Source: UMGS1387 sp045539625 (GTDB lineage: Bacteria; Bacillota; Clostridia; Oscillospirales; CAG-382). Taken from it: a stretch of 16,848 bases of DNA. The notes beneath the pieces are model-generated. The model made no database searches, had not been told where the DNA came from, and worked only from the letters and a program-made list of their open reading frames with translations. Each line of letters begins with the position of its first letter. Within the stretch, counting starts at the first letter, position 1. Below, in pieces: positions 8,100-13,567 of the stretch. The stretch spans positions 1 to 16,848 of the forward strand of contig JAZQFS010000102.1 of assembly GCA_045539625.1 (NCBI GenBank). The letters run 5' to 3'. The translations under genes were made by a program, and so were the position numbers.

Positions 8100-8127
8100 A
8101 TTATACCGAAATTAATATGTCGGTCAA
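8100..8127 (-). promoter_or_regulatory. SDR promoter with an embedded inverted repeat
   Basis: The -35 is TTGACC (8122-8127), the spacer 16 bases and the -10 a perfect TATAAT (8100-8105). Inside lies ACCGA-N10-TCGGT, overlapping the end of the -35 and abutting the -10. The dyad position is typical of TetR/AcrR-type repressors. Promoter confidence is high; the operator role is inference. Confidence 0.75.
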
Positions 8128-8162
8128 GGTAATTTTCTCCATCGCACAAGGTAAAATTATAC

Positions 8163-8189
8163 AAAAAGTGCCGCTTTATACGGCACTTT
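8163..8189 (-). terminator. Terminator overlapping the 3' end of the MATE gene
   Basis: A 9-bp perfect stem (AAAGTGCCG/CGGCACTTT, 8165-8173 with 8181-8189) has a 7-nt loop and a minus-strand T run. The rising arm is the last coding sequence of the MATE gene, and its TAA stop (8176-8178) lies in the loop. Confidence 0.8.
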
Positions 8190-9540
8190 CATTTCGTGTT
8201 AATTTTTTCATCCAGGTATATCTGTTTACCTTTATAAATGCAGGTATACACTTGAAAAGCTGGTCAAGATTGAGGCAGAACACAACCGCCACAGGGCTCC
8301 AGCCAAACTTGAATGCGGCAAGGAACGACAGCGGAAGCACTATCAGCCATATACTTATAAAATCATTCTTCAAAAGGAACTTACTGTCTCCTCCGCCCTG
8401 CACGATGCCCACCAAGGTCGGCATTTCATATGCCGTACCAAAGCCTGTTACGCAAAGCACAAGTATAAAAGCTTCTGCAAGAATTTTTGTTTCTTCCGTC
8501 AGCTCATAAAGGCTGAGTATGGGATACCTTAAGAAGAACAGGCTAAGGCTCATAACCGTGCCTATTGCCACAAACATAACCTGAAGCGTTTTGGTGTATT
8601 CCTTAAGCTTTGCAATATCACCTGCACCGATGGTTTTACCGATAATTACGGAAGAAGCGCTTGCTGCACCTATTGCCGCAACCTTCAAGGTCTGATAAAG
8701 GCTTGTTGCCATTGAATTTGCGGCGATTGCACTATCGGACATATGTCCCAGAATCACCGTCTGAAGAGCCGTTGACAGTCCGAACATTCCGCCTGTAAGA
8801 ATAATGGGAAGTGCGGTTTTTCCATAGTCACAAAGAAGAGCTTTATCAATTGAGAAAAATTCGAAAAGTCTTATTTTCAGCTTTTTATCTGCCGCAAGAA
8901 CGTATGTAAGCACTATCACAAGCTCAAGCACTCTTGCCGTCAGCGTACCTATTGCAGCGCCCGTCACGCCAAGCTCGGGGCAACCGAAATTACCTCCTAT
9001 AAGCAGGTAGTTTATTGAACAGTTAACTACCAGCGTCACAAGCGACACATAAAAGCCGATTTTTACCGTTTCAACACTTCTGAGCGTCGCCAACAGTATA
9101 TTGGTTATTGCAAAAACGGGATAGGTATATTTGATAATATCTATATACTCAACGCCCTTTTGGATAATAGCGTCACTTGTGGTAAACACGCCCACAACCT
9201 TATGGGGAATAAAGTGTGCAAGGGAAAAAAGTACAAGTGATGTCACAACACCCACAAGCATTGCACTGTTGCCTATTCTTTTGATTTCCTTTGTTCTGTT
9301 TTGTCCCCAGTACTGGCTGGCAAGAATTACAAGTCCGTTACCTGTAGCCATTATAATCTGCTGAAACACAAACTGCAGCTGATTTACCGAGGCAACTCCT
9401 GAAAGTGCCGTTTCATTATATGAGCCTATCATAATATTATCGGCAAGATTTACGCCCAGAACGATAATATTATTCAGCACCAGCACCCAGTAAAGTGAAA
9501 AAAAGCTTTTATAAAAGGATTTATCTTTTGTTAGCAGCAT
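8176..9540 (-). CDS. MATE family multidrug/Na+ (or H+) antiporter
   Basis: Integral membrane exporter of 454 residues, the usual MATE length, with about twelve hydrophobic segments in two halves. The first helix has the family form LADNIMIG with Asp34, matching the conserved acidic residue of TM1, and it is followed by GVASVNQLQF and LASQYWGQN. The second half repeats the pattern (VTGFGTAYEMPTLVG). Substrate is not predictable; cationic drugs or metabolites are typical. The ATG at 9540 has no Shine-Dalgarno sequence (only A/T upstream) and an in-frame stop two codons upstream. It begins nine bases after the HIT gene stop, so translation is probably coupled to the HIT gene. The stop codon sits inside the terminator hairpin loop. 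Confidence 0.93.
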   Translation of the reverse strand: MLLTKDKSFYKSFFSLYWVLVLNNIIVLGVNLADNIMIGSYNETALSGVASVNQLQFVFQQIIMATGNGLVILASQYWGQNRTKEIKRIGNSAMLVGVVTSLVLFSLAHFIPHKVVGVFTTSDAIIQKGVEYIDIIKYTYPVFAITNILLATLRSVETVKIGFYVSLVTLVVNCSINYLLIGGNFGCPELGVTGAAIGTLTARVLELVIVLTYVLAADKKLKIRLFEFFSIDKALLCDYGKTALPIILTGGMFGLSTALQTVILGHMSDSAIAANSMATSLYQTLKVAAIGAASASSVIIGKTIGAGDIAKLKEYTKTLQVMFVAIGTVMSLSLFFLRYPILSLYELTEETKILAEAFILVLCVTGFGTAYEMPTLVGIVQGGGDSKFLLKNDFISIWLIVLPLSFLAAFKFGWSPVAVVFCLNLDQLFKCIPAFIKVNRYTWMKKLTRNESAV

Positions 9541-9549
9541 TTTTTAAAA

Positions 9550-9966
9550 TTAAAGGCAAGCCTTGATTTTTTCAATCATCTCTTCATATTCTTTATCTGA
9601 AAGAGTAACCTTTTTGGGGTTCATTTCAAATGTTCCGCCGTATTCAAATTCTCCCTCATACTTGGGAACGAGGTGGAAATGAAGGTGACAGCCTGTATCG
9701 CCGTATGCACCGTAGTTAACCTTCTTGGGTGAAAACGCCTTATGAAGGGCATTGGACACCTTACAGATATCCTCAAGGTAAGCTGCTCTCTCCTGTTCGG
9801 TAAGGTCAACAAGCTCGCTTACGTGTTTTTTATGAGCAACAATTACTCTGCCCGGATGACTCTGTTCCTTAAAGAGGTAAAGCTTACTTTCGTTAAGATC
9901 GCAAATTTTGATACCGAATGCGTCAAGCAGTTCGTTTTCCATACAGTATGCACAATTGTTATCCAT
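9550..9966 (-). CDS. HIT-domain nucleotide hydrolase/transferase
   Basis: A 138-residue histidine-triad protein. The active-site triad HLHFH (94-98, with H94, H96 and H98) is followed by LVPKY. The N-terminal C5-x2-C8 pair resembles the zinc-binding cysteines of Hint and Fhit-like bacterial proteins. Family members hydrolyse nucleoside phosphoramidates, adenylated compounds or dinucleoside polyphosphates; the specific substrate is unknown. GGAG lies about nine bases before the ATG. A strong promoter lies 42 bases or so upstream, and the MATE gene follows nine bases after the stop, so these form a two-gene operon. No functional link between HIT and MATE is obvious. Confidence 0.92.
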   Translation of the reverse strand: MDNNCAYCMENELLDAFGIKICDLNESKLYLFKEQSHPGRVIVAHKKHVSELVDLTEQERAAYLEDICKVSNALHKAFSPKKVNYGAYGDTGCHLHFHLVPKYEGEFEYGGTFEMNPKKVTLSDKEYEEMIEKIKACL

Positions 9967-10007
9967 TTTTCATTTCTCCATTCCTTAACTTTAATAGCAA
10001 TACGATA

Positions 10008-10035
10008 ATTATATCACAAATTCCGCAAATGTCAA
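10008..10035 (-). promoter_or_regulatory. Sigma-A promoter of the HIT-MATE operon
   Basis: A perfect -35 TTGACA (10030-10035), a 16-base spacer and a perfect -10 TATAAT (10008-10013), preceded by TGA so that it also has the extended -10 TGn element. Confidence 0.85.
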
Positions 10036-10064
10036 TTTATAATTGAACATTATTTTGTTATTTT

Positions 10065-10099
10065 AAAACGGACTGCAGCCGAAAACGGTTACAGTCCGT
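10065..10099 (-). terminator. Terminator of the citrate synthase gene
   Basis: An 8-bp outer stem (ACGGACTG/CAGTCCGT, 10068-10075 with 10092-10099), a 3x3 internal loop and a 2-bp inner stem are followed on the minus strand by TTTT and an A/T-rich stretch. It lies 15 bases past the citrate synthase stop. The T-tract is short. Confidence 0.7.
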
Positions 10100-10113
10100 A
10101 TCATTATGCACTC

Positions 10114-11475
10114 TTATCTGTCACAAAGCTTTTTATATTCCTGTGTCTGTTTTACATTTACGTATGCAGGACGGATAATTTTGCCGTTATTCTGTATTTC
10201 TTCTATTCTATGGGCAGACCAGCCTGCAATTCTCGACATTGCAAATATGGGAGTATACAGCTCTCCGGGAAGCTCCAACATTCTATAAACAAGTCCCGAA
10301 TAAAAGTCAACATTTGCGCTTACGCCTTTATACATTTTACGCTTTTGAGCAATTATTTCGGGTGCCATTACGGATACAGTTTTATAAAGCTCGTATTCTT
10401 CATCATATCCTTTTTCTTTTGCCAGCTTTTCAGCACAAACCTTCAAAAGCTCGCTTCTTGGATCTGATACGGAATATATGGCATGTCCCATACCGTAAAT
10501 AAGTCCCGATTTATCAAACGCCTCTTTATTAAGAAGCTTTACAAGATAGTCCTCAATCTGCGACTTATCCTTGGTATTGATGGTCTTTTTCATATCCTCG
10601 AACATTTTTACAACCTTGATATTTGCTCCTCCGTGTCTTGGTCCTTTAAGGGATCCCAGAGCTGCCGCTATTGCACTGTAGGTATCGGTTCCTGAGCTTG
10701 TTACAACATGAGTTGTAAATGTAGAGTTATTACCGCCGCCGTGTTCTGCATGGAGCACCATGGCAAGATCAAGGATTTTTGCCTCAAGGTCTGAATAATT
10801 ATCCTTACCGCGAAGCAGGTGAAGAATATTCTGTGCCACAGACAAATTGGCATCGGGATGGTGTATGTTCAGGCTGTTTTCATTGAAATAGTGCTCAAAG
10901 GATTGATAGCTGTACACCGAAAGCAACGGAAAAACAGAAATCAAATACAGGCATTGATTAAGCACGTTGGCTACGGAAATATCATCGGGATTTTCATCGT
11001 ATGCATAAAGTGCCAGCACGCCTCGTGCAAGTATATTCATCATATCGCTTCCGGGAGCCTTCATAATCATATCCCGTACAAAATACTGAGGAAGATTACG
11101 CATTGAGGACAGAAGGTTTGTAAACTCCTTCAGTTCATCCGCTGTGGGAAGAACCGAAAACAGCAGAAGGTACACCGTTTCCTCGAAGCCGAAGCGGTTA
11201 TCATCAAGAAAGCCGTTGGCAAGACTTGTAACGTCAATTCCACGGTAAGAAAGCTGTCCCTTACAAGGCACAAGCTCGCCGTTTTCATTCTTTTCTTTAG
11301 CCTTTATATTGGAAATCTCCGTAAGTCCCGTTACAACGCCGTTTCCGTCAAGGTCACGCAGACCTCTGTACACATTATGCTCCGTGTACATCTCAGGCAA
11401 AATATGGTTGTTCTCACAGGATGCTTGTGAGAGTTTTTGTATATATGGTGTTATTTCAAGTTTAAGTTTTTCCAT
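10114..11475 (-). CDS. Citrate synthase (citrate/2-methylcitrate synthase family)
   Basis: Condenses acetyl-CoA and oxaloacetate to citrate; cytoplasmic. Length is 453 residues from the ATG at 11475. The N-terminal YRGLRDLDGNGVVTGLTEIS form, rather than the E. coli GltA beginning, is what I know from Clostridia-type citrate synthases. Catalytic residues by family pattern are His281 (GPRHGGAN), His331 (GMGHAIYS) and Asp390 (NVDFYSG); HAEHGGGN (242-249) is also typical. No aconitase or isocitrate dehydrogenase gene is adjacent, so the gene stands alone. An earlier ATG at 11487 is part of ATGGAGG, the ribosome binding site itself, and has no site of its own; the ATG at 11475, five bases after GGAGG, is preferred. 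A cre-like site lies upstream. Methylcitrate synthase activity cannot be excluded. Confidence 0.94.
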   Translation of the reverse strand: MEKLKLEITPYIQKLSQASCENNHILPEMYTEHNVYRGLRDLDGNGVVTGLTEISNIKAKEKNENGELVPCKGQLSYRGIDVTSLANGFLDDNRFGFEETVYLLLFSVLPTADELKEFTNLLSSMRNLPQYFVRDMIMKAPGSDMMNILARGVLALYAYDENPDDISVANVLNQCLYLISVFPLLSVYSYQSFEHYFNENSLNIHHPDANLSVAQNILHLLRGKDNYSDLEAKILDLAMVLHAEHGGGNNSTFTTHVVTSSGTDTYSAIAAALGSLKGPRHGGANIKVVKMFEDMKKTINTKDKSQIEDYLVKLLNKEAFDKSGLIYGMGHAIYSVSDPRSELLKVCAEKLAKEKGYDEEYELYKTVSVMAPEIIAQKRKMYKGVSANVDFYSGLVYRMLELPGELYTPIFAMSRIAGWSAHRIEEIQNNGKIIRPAYVNVKQTQEYKKLCDR

Positions 11476-11480
11476 TTTTT

Positions 11481-11485
11481 CCTCC
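11481..11485 (-). promoter_or_regulatory. Ribosome binding site deciding the citrate synthase start
   Basis: GGAGG lies inside the first codons of the longest open frame (ATGGAGG) and five bases before the ATG at 11475, so the downstream ATG is used. Confidence 0.8.
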
Positions 11486-11509
11486 ATTTCTTATAATTAA
11501 TGTCATTTT

Positions 11510-11539
11510 AACATATTTTTTTATACAAACCGTTTCCAA
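11510..11539 (-). promoter_or_regulatory. Weak promoter and cre-like (CcpA) site upstream of citrate synthase
   Basis: The minus strand reads TTGGAAACGGTTT at 11527-11539, matching 11 of 13 positions of the Gram-positive catabolite-responsive element pattern WTGAAARCGYTTW. It overlaps the -35 of the best promoter I can propose: TTGGAA (11534-11539), 18 bases, TATGTT (11510-11515), each 4/6. B. subtilis citrate synthase is catabolite-repressed, which fits. Site identity is inferred from pattern only. Confidence 0.35.
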
Positions 11540-11558
11540 AGAATACAGATGTTGGAAA
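11533..11558. repeat. Inverted repeat TTTCCAA-N12-TTGGAAA upstream of citrate synthase
   Basis: Two perfect 7-base arms (11533-11539 and 11552-11558) are separated by 12 bases. One arm is half of the cre-like site. It could be an operator or chance; it has no T-tract, so it is not a terminator. Confidence 0.35.
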
Positions 11559-11577
11559 TATTTTTTGACCGCAATGC

Positions 11578-11605
11578 AAAAAAATACCGCCGCATAAGCG
11601 GCGGT
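11578..11605 (-). terminator. Terminator of the secreted unknown protein gene
   Basis: A perfect 8-bp GC-rich stem (ACCGCCGC/GCGGCGGT, 11586-11593 with 11598-11605) with a 4-nt loop is followed by TA and seven T on the minus strand. It lies 18 bases beyond the stop. Confidence 0.9.
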
Positions 11606-11623
11606 GAGCAAACCATTACCTTA

Positions 11624-13435
11624 TTATTTTTCAATCGCCTTTGCAAGAGGTGAAAGCACCTTTGCCGTATCAAACACGAACGCCTTTACGGATTTAACCT
11701 TACTGTCGGCATTTGCGATATTTTCCACAACAAGTGTATCCTCTTCTCCTGCCGAAGCGGTGCTTGTTTTGATATATGTCTTTACAAGCACGCCGTATTC
11801 ATCATAGGTACAAAGCATATAAAGAGCACTGCCTGTGTGGTGGTTATTCTTAACGGTCATTTCAATATTGACGGTATCCGCAGGAACATCATCAAGGTTA
11901 TCATTGGGTGCGATATACACTCTTATACATTCGATTGTGCAGGCGTCTTTATGTGTAATGCAGTCATCTGCCTTATTAAGTGCCCCTTGCTGATTGGAAG
12001 CAAGCTGATTTACAACAACAAGAATCAAATCAGCTTCAACCAAGCCGTCAGACGTATCTGTACCGTAAACATACGCCGCTATATTGGGAGCGTACTTTGT
12101 GGTATAATTACCGTTTGAGTCAAGCACCTTATCGTTATAGCACTTATAGTTCTTATTTGAGCTTACAACATCGGAAAGCTGACCGAGAGATATGCTTCCC
12201 CACTTGGTTGCATTTACCCCTGCCATGGAGTTTTTAAGCACGCTTACAACAGTATTGTCAGTCAGCTTATAGCTTACTTTACCTGTACTGTCTGCAAGGT
12301 ACTCTCTGCCGTCAAAATTGACATCGGGGTTTGCCCCGTCAAAGCTGTAGGAAGCAAGTGCAGCAGCATAGCCGTCCTTACAGCAGGCATTTTCTGTTAC
12401 ATAAGTCGGAACAACGGAAATTGTATTATTCTCAGCATCGTAGCCGCTTATCCATACAAGTCCCTTTGAAGAATCGGTTGTATCAATCTTACCGATAGGA
12501 GTTGCTGTTTCATCAACAACGCCGTTCTTTACCGTTACAACAAGTCCTGATTCAAGAGCCGACGGAAGTTCTGCGGCTGTATCGGCAACACTGCTTCCCG
12601 CCAAATCGGAATACTTTGTGCCAAGATAGGGATCAAATGCTTCATAGTAGTTTTTGTACTTACCGTTTTCGTCAACACCGACTGTGCAAAGTGAGATGAC
12701 TACGGTCTTTGTTGTAGACTTAACCTCGTATGCAAAAGCATAAATAAGCGTTTCTGCACCGTTTTCTTCGGGGTTATTCTTTACAACATAGTTGAGCATA
12801 TAAAATGTGTCATCGGCAAAGGAATGGACGACATTTGAATAATTTACAAGCTCATAGCTTTCCTTGGTGGAATCATATGACAAGTAGAATACTGCCGCAT
12901 TTTCGTCAAAAGCAACTTCTTTGTCGATATCTGCGTTTTTAAGCCAATACTCACCGGGATTTGAGCCGCCTCTGAAAGTTACGTTCTTATCAGCCGTTGC
13001 CGAATACAAAGCATTTTCATCGTTTCCGTCAAGCACGGAAGCGTCTGTATTTGTTGTTACGGGCTCAATTACATATATACCGCTTGTATAAAGAGTATAT
13101 TTACAGTACTGCTTATCATAAATATCCGAAAGCTTTTCGTCAACTACAAGCTCAGGTGCATTTTCATCTGCAAGAACGGGTGCTTGTACAAACTCATCTT
13201 TATCCAAAAGATACAAGTTTACGTGCCACATTTCCATACCCGAATCTTCATGCATCTGAAAAACAACAGGCATTTCATCTTCTTCTATGGGAACAGCATA
13301 ACCTCTTTCCACCACGAAAAGTTCTGAAAGATCGAGGTCAATTTCTCCCGAAAGAGAAGCCTTTTGCGCACATACGGCAAAGCTTAACACAAGCATTACC
13401 GCCAACATCATAATTGCAACAATACTTTTTCTCAT
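11624..13435 (-). CDS. Secreted protein of unknown function
   Basis: A 603-residue exported protein that I do not recognise over most of its length. It starts MRKSIVAIMM, a clear signal peptide with cleavage probably near FAVCA-QK (about residue 22). The mature part is acidic and rich in D, N, S, T, Y and V, with predicted beta character and no transmembrane segment. The last 85 residues or so resemble a small beta domain that often closes Clostridia extracellular proteins: alternating strands ending in VKSVKAFVFDTAKVLSPL, similar to the KAFxWD...PL endings I know from such proteins. No catalytic motif, LPXTG signal or S-layer domain is visible. The longest open frame begins at an ATG at 13450, but GGGAGG lies inside its first codons, so the ATG at 13435 is chosen. 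It has its own consensus promoter and terminator and neighbours another surface protein gene on the same strand. Confidence 0.8.
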   Translation of the reverse strand: MRKSIVAIMMLAVMLVLSFAVCAQKASLSGEIDLDLSELFVVERGYAVPIEEDEMPVVFQMHEDSGMEMWHVNLYLLDKDEFVQAPVLADENAPELVVDEKLSDIYDKQYCKYTLYTSGIYVIEPVTTNTDASVLDGNDENALYSATADKNVTFRGGSNPGEYWLKNADIDKEVAFDENAAVFYLSYDSTKESYELVNYSNVVHSFADDTFYMLNYVVKNNPEENGAETLIYAFAYEVKSTTKTVVISLCTVGVDENGKYKNYYEAFDPYLGTKYSDLAGSSVADTAAELPSALESGLVVTVKNGVVDETATPIGKIDTTDSSKGLVWISGYDAENNTISVVPTYVTENACCKDGYAAALASYSFDGANPDVNFDGREYLADSTGKVSYKLTDNTVVSVLKNSMAGVNATKWGSISLGQLSDVVSSNKNYKCYNDKVLDSNGNYTTKYAPNIAAYVYGTDTSDGLVEADLILVVVNQLASNQQGALNKADDCITHKDACTIECIRVYIAPNDNLDDVPADTVNIEMTVKNNHHTGSALYMLCTYDEYGVLVKTYIKTSTASAGEEDTLVVENIANADSKVKSVKAFVFDTAKVLSPLAKAIEK

Positions 13436-13442
13436 ATTTCTG

Positions 13443-13448
13443 CCTCCC
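13443..13448 (-). promoter_or_regulatory. Ribosome binding site deciding the secreted protein start
   Basis: GGGAGG follows directly on the AT of an upstream ATG (13450) and lies seven bases before the ATG at 13435. The second ATG also begins a proper signal peptide. Confidence 0.8.
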
Positions 13449-13476
13449 ATACTGACAATTACTTCAATACGAGAAT

Positions 13477-13506
13477 ATTATACATCAATTATCATATTAT
13501 TGTCAA
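13477..13506 (-). promoter_or_regulatory. Consensus sigma-A promoter of the secreted protein gene
   Basis: A perfect -35 TTGACA (13501-13506), an 18-base spacer and a perfect -10 TATAAT (13477-13482). It lies about 20 bases after the T-tract of the preceding terminator, so the two surface-protein genes are separate units. Confidence 0.85.
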
Positions 13507-13526
13507 GCCATATGTATTATTTTGAC

Positions 13527-13560
13527 AAAAAAACCGCCTCTTTGACTTTAAAGAGGCGGT
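13527..13560 (-). terminator. Terminator of the modular phosphoesterase gene
   Basis: An 11-bp perfect stem (ACCGCCTCTTT with its complement, 13533-13543 and 13550-13560), a 6-nt loop and a run of T on the minus strand (13527-13533). It lies seven bases past the stop codon. Confidence 0.92.
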
Positions 13561-13567
13561 TAATCCT

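Noticed and set aside
12997..13413. 138-codon rightward open frame opposite the secreted protein gene
   Set aside because: Antisense shadow with low-complexity H/Q/R/L content and no initiation signals.
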